DNA of 64,000 nucleotides from Brevibacterium zhoupengii (GCF_021117425.1 NZ_CP088298.1:2852001-2916000), one strand, 5' to 3'. Shown: positions 9,090 to 18,283, counted from the first letter of the stretch. A program made the numbers and translations. The notes: generated from the letters alone by a model not told the origin.

Positions 9090-9121
9090 GGGCATGCACG
9101 ACCGAGAGCACGCAGGCACGG

Positions 9122-9466
9122 CTACGGATGCTCAACCGGTGTGAATGGTTCGTGATTCCAGATTCCGTTGCAAAATGTGATGGCACCTGACCTGAGTTCG
9201 GGGGTGCTGCGTGCTGGAAACTCTGCCATAGAGACTCCCAGCAACTTTCCTCTCCCGAAATACCGGACACCGACGCCGATCCGGACCGTTGAATCCTGGT
9301 CGATCTCAATTTCTGTGGGCTGCGACCAGATCAACGGGTACTCTGCACGACCGACAATGGCCACGGGTTTCGACAACAGTTTCAGAAACCAGCTATTGAC
9401 CCAATGCGCCCTAATCCTGATTCTGTATTTCATCCTCAAACTTTTCTCGGCGGAACGATCAGGCAT
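9122..9466 (-). CDS. Hypothetical protein
   Basis: A 114-residue frame, less GC-rich than its neighbours. Alternating hydrophobic and polar residues (TEIEIDQDSTVRIGVGVRYF, GRGKLLG) suggest a small beta-rich protein. The pattern of a Pro-Leu-Ile-Trp followed by a conserved-looking strand recalls uncharacterised actinobacterial proteins, but no family is named with confidence. The start is doubtful: ATG at 9466 lacks a ribosome binding site and a second ATG lies at 9433. A plus-strand frame covers the same bases. This one is favoured for its protein-like composition and its agreement in strand with the downstream two-component genes. Confidence 0.5.
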   Translation of the reverse strand: MPDRSAEKSLRMKYRIRIRAHWVNSWFLKLLSKPVAIVGRAEYPLIWSQPTEIEIDQDSTVRIGVGVRYFGRGKLLGVSMAEFPARSTPELRSGAITFCNGIWNHEPFTPVEHP

Positions 9467-9487
9467 GCGTTCGAGACCGTTGATCCT

Positions 9488-10147
9488 TCAGCCCATCCCG
9501 TAGAGATGCTCTGGACGTCCGGTGCTTCCGTACTGGAGTGAGACGGTCACGGCACGGGATTCGGCGAGCTTGGCCAGGTGGCGTTGGGCGGTGGCACGCG
9601 AGGTGCCGACCACCTCGGAGACCTCCATGGCTGTCAGCGGCTGATCGGCGCTCTCGAGTGCCTCAAGGATCCGGCCGCTCGTCGACGAGCCCGAGCCCTT
9701 CGCCGGAGCACTGCCCGGGGACGCGACATCGTGCAGGCTGCGCAGCTGGCGTTCAAGGTCCGGTTGGCTCACCTTCTCCCGGTCCCAATACCGGCGGAAA
9801 CGGGCGTAGCGACGGAGGAAGTCCTGCAGCTCTTCGGCAGCGAAGGGCTTGAAGATATAGGTCATCGCTCCGGCCCGCAGCGCCGATCGCACCACATCGG
9901 GATCGGTCACGGCCGAGAGCACGATCGCATCGACATCTGTCTCGCGGATGAGTTCGACGCCGTTGCCTTCGGGCAGGACATAGTCGGCCAACAGCAGGTC
10001 CACCTGCTCCTCGACGATGATCGTGCGGGCGGTGCGGAGGTCTCTCACCGGCTCCAGGGCCTGAAATCCCGCGACCTCGTTGACGTAGCGACAGTGGATC
10101 TGTCCCACATAGAAGTCGTCGTCGAGAACCAGAACATTGATCATCAT
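9488..10147 (-). CDS. CitB/DcuR-type response regulator
   Basis: Output half of a citrate/C4-dicarboxylate-type two-component system. The receiver domain occupies residues 1-120, with the acidic pocket (VLVLDDDF), the phospho-acceptor Asp in LLLADYVLPEGNG near residue 55, and Lys in YIFKPF. The C-terminal part (TAMEVSEVVGTSRATAQRHL) is the helix-turn-helix typical of the CitB family. Its ATG overlaps the kinase stop (ATGA), with AAGGAG just upstream; a second ATG follows immediately. It probably activates the divergent CitMHS transporter gene. Confidence 0.93.
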   Translation of the reverse strand: MMINVLVLDDDFYVGQIHCRYVNEVAGFQALEPVRDLRTARTIIVEEQVDLLLADYVLPEGNGVELIRETDVDAIVLSAVTDPDVVRSALRAGAMTYIFKPFAAEELQDFLRRYARFRRYWDREKVSQPDLERQLRSLHDVASPGSAPAKGSGSSTSGRILEALESADQPLTAMEVSEVVGTSRATAQRHLAKLAESRAVTVSLQYGSTGRPEHLYGMG

Positions 10148-12018
10148 CTCTCCTTCTCATCCGTGTCGTCGCTGAGCGCATCGGGCAGGTGGACGGCGAA
10201 ACCGGCTCCACCCAGCACCGGGTCATGACCTGTCAACAGCCACACTCGGCCGCCGTGTCGGCGTGCAGTTCTCCGGCACAGGGCCAACCCGATGCCGTGT
10301 CCGTGATCTGGGTCGAGATCATCGGCACTGCTGACACCCTCGTCGAAAATGGACTCCACGTCCGCGTCCTCGACTCCCCCACCGGTGTCGGTGACGACGG
10401 CATGCAGCTCCGAACCGGACCCGAGCAGCGTCACTTCGACCCTGCCGAACACCGCGTCTGTCCGATCAGCGTCGTCGCCCACTCCACCCATGGCATCCGT
10501 CACCACAGCTCGCACGGCGTTGTCGATGAGGTTGCCGAGGATGAGTGTGACGTCCTCGGGCTCATTCACCCTGCCCAGCACCAGCGAATCCGGTGTGACA
10601 GAAAGACTCACGCCCACCTCGGCGGCGGTGGTGCCCTTCGCCTCGAGGAGGGCCCTCAGGTAGGGCTCGGAAATCACCTCGATGCCTTCGACGGGAGTCG
10701 CTATCGGTCCGGTGCGCAGAATGGTGGCGAGGTAGTTTCGAGCTTCGTCGGTCGCACCTGTGTCCACGAGGCCTAGGACAGTGTGGAGACGGTTGGCGAA
10801 TTCGTGTCGCTGGGTCCGCAGGGCTCGCGCCATCGAGGTCACCGACTCGAGCTGACGAGCCATGGTCAGGACCTGGGTCTCATCGCGCAGGGTGACGACA
10901 CCGCCGACCGAGACTCCATCACGGCTGACTCTGACGGCGGTGGCCAGCAGGATCCGGTCGCCGACGTTGACTCGGCGCCGCAGGGCTCCGTGATCGGGTG
11001 CGTCGACCATCATTCGTCTGATCACCTCCGGCACTTCCGCGCGTGGGCTGATCCCGGATCCGTGGGCAATCGCCATCGTGGTGCCGCTGTCGGAATCGGC
11101 GTCGACACTGGAAGACGCGTCGACATGGGAGGGAGCGTCGACCTGGGAGGCAGCGTCGGCATCGGACAGCGCATTGGCGTTGGCATCGGTACGAGAGGGC
11201 GCATCGGGATCGGCATCGGTTCCCGCCTCGACATGGGCGATGCCGAGCAGCTGCTCGGCCGTGGAGTTGCTCAGGGTCGGGACTCCGGTGGAGCTGAAGG
11301 CCAGGACTCCATCATCGAGACCACGCAGCACCGCTCCCTGATCACGTGCCATCTCCGCAAGTTCCTCGGGACCCACACCCAAAGTCTCGCGGCGCAGCCT
11401 GCGCCCCAGCGCCAGCGAAGCGATGACCCCGATGGCCAGAGCCAGGACGGCCACAGAGCCGAGGACGAGGAACTCGCGGCGCAGATCGGCATCGAGGACC
11501 GAGGCGTGGATGCCCACGGAGACCTGCCCGACGACGGTCTTGCCATCGGAGGTGGAATAGATCGGCACCTTGGCGCGCACGGTCTCACCAAGGGTGCCGC
11601 GCTCATGGCTGATGTTCTCGCGCCCGGCCAGGGCCTCGTCCGGGGAGGTCGATACGTGTTTGCCGATGTTGTCCCGGTCCGGGTGGGTCAGTCGGATTCC
11701 ACGGTCGTCGGTGATGACTGCGAAGACGATCCCCGAGGAGTCTCGCAGGTCGTCGGTGATCTTCACCAGCGCCGAGGTGATCGCTTCGTCAGGCTCCTCC
11801 GCGTGCTGTGCCGATGCGCGGGTGGCACCCTTCCTCACTTCCGGATCGACTGCCAGTGCCCGGGCAGTCGCCAGGGCCTCGGTCTCGGTGACCTCGGTGA
11901 CCGAACGGCCGCCCATCCACGCGAAGACTCCTGTCACCAGTGCCAAGGTCACCACGATGACCGCGAGCTGACTGAACAGAACACGGCGGGAGAACGATCG
12001 GGCGGGACGTGGCACCAA
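10144..12018 (-). CDS. CitA/DcuS-type sensor histidine kinase
   Basis: Membrane sensor for an external carboxylate, probably citrate given its divergence from a CitMHS transporter. The 624 residues run: membrane helix near 13-33; extracytoplasmic Cache/PAS sensor (GIVFAVITDDRGIRLTHPDR) to about 185; second helix near 185-205; cytoplasmic PAS from 225; SpoOB-like phospho-acceptor RHEFANRLH near 406; and HATPase (GNLIDNAVRAV, GHGIGLALCRR). About 50 residues of Asp/Ala/Ser repeats at roughly 261-313 interrupt the PAS domain, which is unusual. The annotated first codon is TTG; the GTG at 12015 is the alternative. Overlaps the regulator gene. Confidence 0.94.
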   Translation of the reverse strand: MVPRPARSFSRRVLFSQLAVIVVTLALVTGVFAWMGGRSVTEVTETEALATARALAVDPEVRKGATRASAQHAEEPDEAITSALVKITDDLRDSSGIVFAVITDDRGIRLTHPDRDNIGKHVSTSPDEALAGRENISHERGTLGETVRAKVPIYSTSDGKTVVGQVSVGIHASVLDADLRREFLVLGSVAVLALAIGVIASLALGRRLRRETLGVGPEELAEMARDQGAVLRGLDDGVLAFSSTGVPTLSNSTAEQLLGIAHVEAGTDADPDAPSRTDANANALSDADAASQVDAPSHVDASSSVDADSDSGTTMAIAHGSGISPRAEVPEVIRRMMVDAPDHGALRRRVNVGDRILLATAVRVSRDGVSVGGVVTLRDETQVLTMARQLESVTSMARALRTQRHEFANRLHTVLGLVDTGATDEARNYLATILRTGPIATPVEGIEVISEPYLRALLEAKGTTAAEVGVSLSVTPDSLVLGRVNEPEDVTLILGNLIDNAVRAVVTDAMGGVGDDADRTDAVFGRVEVTLLGSGSELHAVVTDTGGGVEDADVESIFDEGVSSADDLDPDHGHGIGLALCRRTARRHGGRVWLLTGHDPVLGGAGFAVHLPDALSDDTDEKER

Positions 12019-12157
12019 CCCACACTAACCAGGCATGAGCGAAATGCGCAAAAGGTGCCAAACAGGCAGAACGTGTTCAGTGCACACAAACGCGCGCCGC
12101 CGCGGTGACCGACCTAGGGTGTATCGGGCATCACATCCGCCTTCATAGGAGAAGTTC
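12019..12157. promoter_or_regulatory. Divergent control region, kinase / citrate transporter
   Basis: 139 bases between the kinase and the transporter, presumably with back-to-back promoters and the response-regulator site. A short dyad gaacgtgttc is visible near 12069-12078. No firm promoter hexamers were assigned. Confidence 0.45.
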
Positions 12158-13666
12158 GTGCTCGTAATTCTTGGTTTCGCGATGATCATCGTCTTCATGA
12201 CGCTGATCATGACGAAGCGACTCTCACCGATCCTGGCGCTGATCATCGTCCCGACCGTGTTCGGACTGTTCACCGGCGCAGGTCTGGGTATCGGAGAAAT
12301 GGTCATGGACGCCATCGCAGACATGTCCTCGACAGCTGCGCTGCTGCTCTTCGCCATCATCTACTTCGGCATCATGATCGACGTGGGACTCTTCGACAAA
12401 CTCGTCTCCTTCATCCTCAAGGTCGCCGGCCACGATCCCGTCAAGGTCGTCATGGGCACCGCCCTGCTGACAGGAGCGGTCTCCCTCGACGGCGACGGGT
12501 CGACGACGTTCATCGTCGTCACCGCCGCGATGCTGCCGATCTATCAGCGCCTGGAGATGTCACCGGTGGTGCTGACCTGTGTCGCCGGCCTGATCAACGG
12601 CACGCTCAATATCGTCCCCTGGGGCGGTCCGACAGCACGAGCCTCCTCTGCCCTGCAGATCGATGCCAACGACATCTTCGCTCCCATGGTCCCGGCCCTG
12701 GCAGCCGGTCTGCTGGTGTGCTTCGTCTTCGCCTACTTCCTCGGCATCTCCGAACGCCGACGCCTCGCCAAGAACGGTGTGGCCTGGGTCGATGAGGCCA
12801 GTTCCGGGACGTCGGGGTCGAAGCGCTCCGACCTCGTCGGCGCCGTCGCCCGCGCAAGCTCAGAGTCAATCTCGAGCACAGGGTCAAACTCGGGCTCAGG
12901 CTCGGAATCGGGTGCCGCTACCGGTGGCGCCACCTCGGCGACGTCGATGTTGGCTGACAGTGACGGTACCGATGCTGGTTCCGGTCACGACGCCGGTTCC
13001 GGTTCTGCCCTGACCGACACCGCACTCGACCCCAACCGGGCGACGCTGCGTCCCAAGCTCTTCTGGTTCAACCTCATCCTCACCGTGGCCGTGATGGTCA
13101 TGCTCGTCGCCGACCTGCTGCCCCTGCCCTACCTGTTCATGATCGCCATGGTCATCGCGCTCATGGTCAACTTCCCCAACATCAAGGCACAGCAGGAAGA
13201 GCTGGCCTCACACGCCTCGGCGATCATCGCCGTGGTCGCCATGGTCATGGCCGCCGGCGTGCTCACCGGCATCATGAGCGGGACCGGAATGGTCGACGCC
13301 ATGGCCGAGTGGCTCGTCGCCGTCATCCCCTCGTCCATGGGCCCCTACATGGCTGTGATCACCGGACTGCTCTCGATCCCGATGACGTTCTTCATGAGCA
13401 ACGACGCCTTCTACTTCGGCATCCTGCCCGTGCTCGCCGAGACCGCCGGCCACTTCGGCATCTCCGCGGCCGACATGGCTCGCGCCTCGATCACGGGACA
13501 GCCGGTGCACATGCAGTCACCGCTGGTGCCGGCGATCCTGCTCCTCGTCTCACTCTCGGGAGTCGAACTCGGAGACCACCACAAGAAGGTCCTGTGGCGA
13601 GCCCTCATCGTCTCCCTGGTGATGCTGACCGTCGGCGTCCTCATCGGCGTCATCGCAATCGGATAG
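12158..13666 (+). CDS. CitMHS-family metal-citrate transporter
   Basis: Proton-coupled importer of divalent metal-citrate complexes, in the cytoplasmic membrane. The 502 residues form about twelve hydrophobic segments, with conserved stretches LDGDGSTTFIVVTAAMLPIY, NIVPWGGPTARASSAL and FFMSNDAFYFGILPVLAETA. GTG start at 12158 with AGGAG six bases upstream. A central cytoplasmic loop (about residues 214-287) is expanded by Ser/Gly/Asp repeats, making the protein longer than the usual 430-450. Metal preference (Mg or Ca) cannot be read from sequence. Divergent from the CitA/CitB-type system that probably controls it. Confidence 0.94.
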   Translation: MLVILGFAMIIVFMTLIMTKRLSPILALIIVPTVFGLFTGAGLGIGEMVMDAIADMSSTAALLLFAIIYFGIMIDVGLFDKLVSFILKVAGHDPVKVVMGTALLTGAVSLDGDGSTTFIVVTAAMLPIYQRLEMSPVVLTCVAGLINGTLNIVPWGGPTARASSALQIDANDIFAPMVPALAAGLLVCFVFAYFLGISERRRLAKNGVAWVDEASSGTSGSKRSDLVGAVARASSESISSTGSNSGSGSESGAATGGATSATSMLADSDGTDAGSGHDAGSGSALTDTALDPNRATLRPKLFWFNLILTVAVMVMLVADLLPLPYLFMIAMVIALMVNFPNIKAQQEELASHASAIIAVVAMVMAAGVLTGIMSGTGMVDAMAEWLVAVIPSSMGPYMAVITGLLSIPMTFFMSNDAFYFGILPVLAETAGHFGISAADMARASITGQPVHMQSPLVPAILLLVSLSGVELGDHHKKVLWRALIVSLVMLTVGVLIGVIAIG

Positions 13667-13679
13667 GAACACAACCGAT

Positions 13680-14141
13680 ATGACTGACTTCTACTCAGCA
13701 CCCCAGCACAGGTTCCCGGTGCCCTCCCTGCGGGTGGCGGCCTCGGCCGACATCGACGATGCGCAGAATACGATCATTCTGGCCTACCGCTCGGAATCCT
13801 CAACGGCGCTCCTCGAGCAGGCGATCGCCGCCGCCCGGCGAGAGAACGCAGCTGTGCGTGTCGTCCACTTCGAATCGGATACGACGACCGCACCCTCGGC
13901 AGGTGCCCTGTCCCAGACGAAGGAACTGGCCGATTGGCTCGCCGAGGCGGACCTCGAGTTCGAGATCCAACGCGCCGATTCCGATGTGGCCTCCCAGATC
14001 ATCGACCTCGCCGAGGAGTGGCAGGCGAGGCTCATCGTGATTCCTTCCAAGCGCCGCTCCCCCGTGGTCAAGCTGCTGCTGGGCTCGAGCACCCAGAGGG
14101 TCATCCTCGAGGCCGAGTGCCCGGTGCTCATCGTCAAGTAG
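13680..14141 (+). CDS. Universal stress protein (UspA family)
   Basis: Single UspA domain of 153 residues, beginning with a strand near IILAYRSESSTALLEQAIAA and ending RLIVIPSKRRSPVVKLLLGS followed by STQRVILEAECPVLIVK. The C-terminal G-(x)2-G-(x)9-G(S/T) nucleotide-binding pattern is only partly kept (LLLGSSTQRVI), so ATP binding is uncertain. It lies 13 bases after the CitMHS transporter and is probably co-transcribed. UspA genes often accompany transporters, but a mechanistic role here is not known. Confidence 0.9.
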   Translation: MTDFYSAPQHRFPVPSLRVAASADIDDAQNTIILAYRSESSTALLEQAIAAARRENAAVRVVHFESDTTTAPSAGALSQTKELADWLAEADLEFEIQRADSDVASQIIDLAEEWQARLIVIPSKRRSPVVKLLLGSSTQRVILEAECPVLIVK

Positions 14142-14169
14142 CGTGCAGCCGGTCAGCAGCCCGAGGACC

Positions 14170-15675
14170 TCAGCGTGCCAGCAGTTCTCCTGCTCCTGCA
14201 CCGGTGAGTGAGGCGTCGAGGAGTTCGATCGTGTGAGCAGTCGGAAGCGTGGCTTCCCCCTGCCTGCGCAGAGCGTCCGTGACCTGCAGCAGACACCCGG
14301 GGTTGCCGGTGACGACGAGTGCGGCGTTAGTGGCGGCGATGTTCGTGGCCTTCTTGTCCCCCAGCTCGCGGGCCGTCTCCGGGCGCACCAGGTTGTAGAT
14401 GCCAGCCGATCCGCAGCAGGTGTCGGCATCCTTGATCGCTGCCAGTTCGATTCCGGGGATCTGGCCTAAGAGTTCGCGTGGTGGATTGCGCACTCCTTGG
14501 GCGTGGGAGAGGTGGCAGGCGTCGTGGTAGGCGACCCGCAGTCCGCCCTCGGCCACCGGATGCCGTGGTGCACTGGGGCCGAGTTCGACGAGGATCTCGG
14601 TGACGTCCTTGACCTTGTCCGCCAGCTCCTTCGCACGCTGGGCATAGGCGGGATCATCGGCGAGGATGTCGGCGTATTCCTTCATCGTCGACCCGCAGCC
14701 GGCGGAGTTCACGACGAGATAGTCCACCTCCGCCGAGGTGAAAGTGTCGACGATCCTGCGCGCGAAGTCCTCGCCTTCCTCGCTGCGTCCGGCATGGACC
14801 GACAGTGCCCCACAGCAGCCCTGGGACTGCGGCACGACGACCTCGCAGCCCTCCATGTTGAGCACGCGAACCGTGGCGGCATTCACCTGTGGGTAGAAGG
14901 TCCGCTGCACACAGCCGAGCAACATCCCCACCCGAGCCCTCACCGGCAGGGACTCGCCTGCAGCCGAGCGTGGCGGGTTCGTGGCGGGAATGGTGACCTT
15001 CTTCGTCACCGGCGGTGCAATGGCCTCCATCGTGGCCAGGGTCGGTGAGAGCTTCTCGAGGATCTTGGACTTGCGGATGACATTGGACAGTCCCGTCCGC
15101 TGATAGAGCTTGAGCGGTGCCAGCAGGGCCTTGAGGCGGTCCGGGTACGGGAACAGTTGGAAGATGGCCTCCCGCAGTGCCACCTCGGCGCGGCTGCGAT
15201 GCTCTTTTCCGTTGCGTTCGACCTGACCACGGGTGGCTTCGATGAGTTTGTCGTACTGGACCCCGGACGGGCAAGCGCTGACGCAGGCCATGCAGCCCAG
15301 GCAGGCATCGAAGTGCTCGACCATCGAGGCGGTCATCGGACCTTCTTCCAGGCCCTTCTCCATCAGGTAGATGCGCCCGCGCGGTGAGTCTTCCTCATTG
15401 CCCCACAGTTGGTAGGTCGGGCAAGCGGGAAGGCAGAAGCCGCAGTGAACGCAATCGGCGATGAGACCCGGGTCCGGTGGGTTGAAGACGTCGAAGGCCG
15501 AATGGTCCATGGTCGGCGGGGCCATCTCCATCGTGGTCCGACCCGCGGTCGCCATCGTCATCTCCAACGGTGAGAGTCCCGATGCGCCTCCGGCCGACGC
15601 TGTTCCCGACCCGCTCGTCTCCTTGGGCGCTCCGCCGCCCTGGCAGCCTCCTGCGCCACCGCAATCGCATGACAT
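14170..15675 (-). CDS. glcF: Glycolate oxidase iron-sulfur subunit GlcF
   Basis: Electron-transfer subunit of the glycolate oxidase complex. Two ferredoxin-type clusters are seen (CVHCGFCLPACP and CLGCMACVSACP, about residues 90-165), followed by two CCG-type domains (SQGCCGALSVHAGRSEEG and DTCCGSAGIYN). The ATG at 15675 shares its A with the glcE stop and has AGGAGG six bases upstream. The open frame continues upstream inside glcE, but that part is not expected to be translated. The first 15 residues are Cys/Gly-rich (MSCDCGGAGGCQGGG), an odd leader not typical of GlcF. 501 residues. Operon order glcD-glcE-glcF is the standard one. Confidence 0.92.
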   Translation of the reverse strand: MSCDCGGAGGCQGGGAPKETSGSGTASAGGASGLSPLEMTMATAGRTTMEMAPPTMDHSAFDVFNPPDPGLIADCVHCGFCLPACPTYQLWGNEEDSPRGRIYLMEKGLEEGPMTASMVEHFDACLGCMACVSACPSGVQYDKLIEATRGQVERNGKEHRSRAEVALREAIFQLFPYPDRLKALLAPLKLYQRTGLSNVIRKSKILEKLSPTLATMEAIAPPVTKKVTIPATNPPRSAAGESLPVRARVGMLLGCVQRTFYPQVNAATVRVLNMEGCEVVVPQSQGCCGALSVHAGRSEEGEDFARRIVDTFTSAEVDYLVVNSAGCGSTMKEYADILADDPAYAQRAKELADKVKDVTEILVELGPSAPRHPVAEGGLRVAYHDACHLSHAQGVRNPPRELLGQIPGIELAAIKDADTCCGSAGIYNLVRPETARELGDKKATNIAATNAALVVTGNPGCLLQVTDALRRQGEATLPTAHTIELLDASLTGAGAGELLAR

Positions 15676-16826
15676 CACAGTCCTCCTATTCCACGTCCGG
15701 GTGAGAGCAGACCGTCCGGATCGAACTGGTCCTTGACGGTGCGCATGAGCCCGAATCCGGGGATCTCGCCCCATGCATCGACCTCGCCCCACACCGAGGC
15801 GGGGGCACACAGCACGGTCGCGCTCAGCTGCTTCTGACCCCAGGAGCGAAGGTGTTCGAGAACCACTCGGGTTGCGATCGTGGGGTCCGAGTCGAGGTCG
15901 CCGATGCCCAGATCGAAGACGCCCATGGCGGACCCGCGCAGCTGGATCGGGTAGCCGATGGTGTCCTCGAGGCGGGCGATCTCCCCGACGAGCTGTGGAA
16001 CCAGCGCAGGAGACACCGAAGCCCGGATGGTCACCGGCGCCTGAGCTCGCCGTGCCCACCAGCTCGGCTCAACGCAGCGCTGCGCCCCCGGGTAGGTGTT
16101 GACGATGCTCTCGGTGCGCGAAGTCACAGATTCTTCGAGTCCTTCGACCATGACCACAGTCGACGCCTGCCCGCCCGGGGACCGATCGATCTCCACAGCA
16201 GCCGGTGCCACCTGGGAGCCGATGGCTTCGAGTGCCGCCTCGGCGCCAGGGATCTCCACGTAACCCTGGGTCTGGGGCTTCGGGTAGAGCCGGAGCGCGG
16301 CACTGGCGATGATGCCCAGGGTGCCCCAGGATCCGGTCATGAGTTTGGAGAGGTCGTAGCCGGCGACGTTTTTGACGACCTTGCCGCCGGCCTTTGCGAT
16401 GGTTCCGTCGGCGAGGACGACGGTGACGCCGAGGACGACTTCACGCAGCGGCAGCCGTCCGATGCGGCGCGGCCCCACGGACCGGGTGGCGATGGCGCCT
16501 CCCAGCGTCGATCCTGAATCGGTGCGATCGGCGGGAAAGTCCGGCAGGAGCTCTTGGTCCCCGGTCTCGGCGACGGCGTTGAGGTCGGCGATCGTGGCTC
16601 CGGCCCCGGCGACGAGGACGAGGTCCCCGGGTGAGTGTTCGATGACCTGGTTGAGGCCTCCTATGTCTATGAGGAGACCTGGGGTGTGTCCCGGAGGGTG
16701 GTCATCGAGCGCGGTCCCGCCGCCGTAGACGGCGATGGTGCGAGATTCGCGGTGGGCGCGGCCAACGATCTCGGACAGTTCCTCAACACTCTCGGGCCGG
16801 GCCATCCTGGGAAGTTCCTCGGTCAA
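15675..16826 (-). CDS. glcE: Glycolate oxidase FAD-binding subunit GlcE
   Basis: FAD-linked oxidase subunit partnering GlcD and GlcF. It has the PCMH-type FAD fold (AVYGGGTALDDHPPGHTPGL, LPDFPADRTDSGSTLGGAIA, GGKVVKNVAGYDLSKLMTGS) and a shorter C-terminal part than GlcD, ending LLSPGRGIGGL. The start is taken as TTG at 16826, overlapping the glcD stop, because GGCGGAG precedes it by five to six bases. An ATG at 16805 with GAGGA upstream is the alternative. About 383 residues. Tightly coupled at both ends. Confidence 0.9.
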   Translation of the reverse strand: MTEELPRMARPESVEELSEIVGRAHRESRTIAVYGGGTALDDHPPGHTPGLLIDIGGLNQVIEHSPGDLVLVAGAGATIADLNAVAETGDQELLPDFPADRTDSGSTLGGAIATRSVGPRRIGRLPLREVVLGVTVVLADGTIAKAGGKVVKNVAGYDLSKLMTGSWGTLGIIASAALRLYPKPQTQGYVEIPGAEAALEAIGSQVAPAAVEIDRSPGGQASTVVMVEGLEESVTSRTESIVNTYPGAQRCVEPSWWARRAQAPVTIRASVSPALVPQLVGEIARLEDTIGYPIQLRGSAMGVFDLGIGDLDSDPTIATRVVLEHLRSWGQKQLSATVLCAPASVWGEVDAWGEIPGFGLMRTVKDQFDPDGLLSPGRGIGGL

Positions 16827-18283
16827 AACAGCTCCGCCTTTCCTGCCGCCTGCAGTGGATGCTCCCCCGATGTTCGCCGAGGTGGTTCCCCGCACAGCCG
16901 TGGAGTCGGGAAGACCTTGCCGGGGTTGGACAGGTTGTTCGGGTCGAAGGCACAGCGCAGGATCTGCATGGTGTCGAGGTCGTCGTTGGTGAACATGCGC
17001 GGCATGAATTTGGCCTTGTCGGAACCGACCCCGTGTTCGCCGGTGATCGACCCGCCTTCGCTCAGGCACAGATCGAGGATGCGTCCCGAGGCGGTCTCGG
17101 CCAGTTCGGTCTGACCCTCGACGCTGCCGTCGAAGAGCACGAGCGGGTGCAGGTTGCCGTCACCAGCATGGAAGACGTTGGCCACGCGCACACCGCACTC
17201 CTCCGCGATCGTGGAGATCGAGGCGAGCACGGGCCCGAGCCGGGACCGTGGGATCACCCCGTCTTGGACGATGTAGTCGGGGCTGATCCGGCCCACGGCC
17301 GCGAAGGCGGACTTGCGGCCCTTCCAGATCAGGCCGCGTTCGACATTGTCGACGGCGACTCTGATCTCCCCTGCCCCATGGTCCTTCGCCCGGGCGATGA
17401 CCGTCTCACGTTCCAGGTCGACATCGATGGCCGGACCGTCGAGTTCGACGACGAGGACGGCACCGGCACCCTCGGGATAGTTGCAGGCCACGGCCTTCTC
17501 AGCGGCTTCGATGGCCAGCGCGTCCATCATCTCGATGGCCGCGGGCATGATTCCCGCGGAGATGATGTCGCTGACTGCTTCCCCTGCTGCGTCGGTGGAC
17601 TCGAATCCGATGAGCAGCGTCTCCACGGCCTCTGGCAGGCGGGTCAGTCGCACGGTCACCTCAGTGACGATGCCCAGTGTTCCCTCGGATCCGCAGAGCA
17701 CGCCGAGGAGGTCGTAGCCGGGGTATTCGGGGGCGTCTCCCCCGATCTCGACGATCTCGCCGTGGGCTGTGACGAGGGTGACGCCGGTGACGTGGTTGGT
17801 GGTGAACCCGTATTTGAGGCAGTGGGCGCCGCCGGAGTTCTCGGCGACGTTGCCGCCGATCGAGCACACGCTCTGACTTGAGGGGTCCGGGGCGAAGTAG
17901 TAGCCGCCCGGATTGGCCTCATTCGAGAGATTGAGGTTGATGACCCCAGGCTGCACGATGGCACGCTGGGCGATCGGATCGATATCGAGGATGTCTCGCA
18001 TCGTCGACATGACGATGAGCACGCCCTCCGCATGGGGTTGAGCTCCACCGGAGAGCCCGGTGCCCGAACCGCGGGCGACGAAGGGGACGTCGAACTCATG
18101 GCAGGCAGCCACGGTCAGGGCCACCTCGGCGGTGGAGGTGACACGGATGACCAGGGCTGGGACGGTTCTGTGCACCGCCAGCCCATCGCACTCGTAGGTT
18201 TTGCGTTCGTTCTCGTCGGTGACGATCGCCTGTGGCGGCAAATGCGGTTCGATCCGCGTGAGAACCGATTCGATTCTGCTCAT
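16823..18283 (-). CDS. glcD: Glycolate oxidase subunit GlcD
   Basis: Catalytic FAD-linked subunit oxidising glycolate (or D-lactate) to the 2-oxo acid. The 486 residues carry an FAD-binding PCMH domain (FVARGSGTGLSGGAQPHAEG, CSIGGNVAENSGGAHCLKYG) and the FAD-oxidase C-terminal domain with the GEHGVGSDK motif near the end. The ATG at 18283 has GGGAG at ideal spacing; an upstream in-frame GTG is less likely. First gene of the glcDEF operon. Glycolate rather than lactate is favoured because malate synthase, which consumes glyoxylate, lies immediately upstream. Confidence 0.92.
   Translation of the reverse strand: MSRIESVLTRIEPHLPPQAIVTDENERKTYECDGLAVHRTVPALVIRVTSTAEVALTVAACHEFDVPFVARGSGTGLSGGAQPHAEGVLIVMSTMRDILDIDPIAQRAIVQPGVINLNLSNEANPGGYYFAPDPSSQSVCSIGGNVAENSGGAHCLKYGFTTNHVTGVTLVTAHGEIVEIGGDAPEYPGYDLLGVLCGSEGTLGIVTEVTVRLTRLPEAVETLLIGFESTDAAGEAVSDIISAGIMPAAIEMMDALAIEAAEKAVACNYPEGAGAVLVVELDGPAIDVDLERETVIARAKDHGAGEIRVAVDNVERGLIWKGRKSAFAAVGRISPDYIVQDGVIPRSRLGPVLASISTIAEECGVRVANVFHAGDGNLHPLVLFDGSVEGQTELAETASGRILDLCLSEGGSITGEHGVGSDKAKFMPRMFTNDDLDTMQILRCAFDPNNLSNPGKVFPTPRLCGEPPRRTSGEHPLQAAGKAELF

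Noticed and set aside
12069..12078. gaacgtgttc as a second SOS box
   Set aside because: Spacer is two bases rather than four, so it does not fit the actinobacterial LexA dyad.
15676..16059. Upstream extension of the glcF frame
   Set aside because: Lies inside glcE; the ATG at 15675 has an ideal ribosome binding site and the correct overlap.
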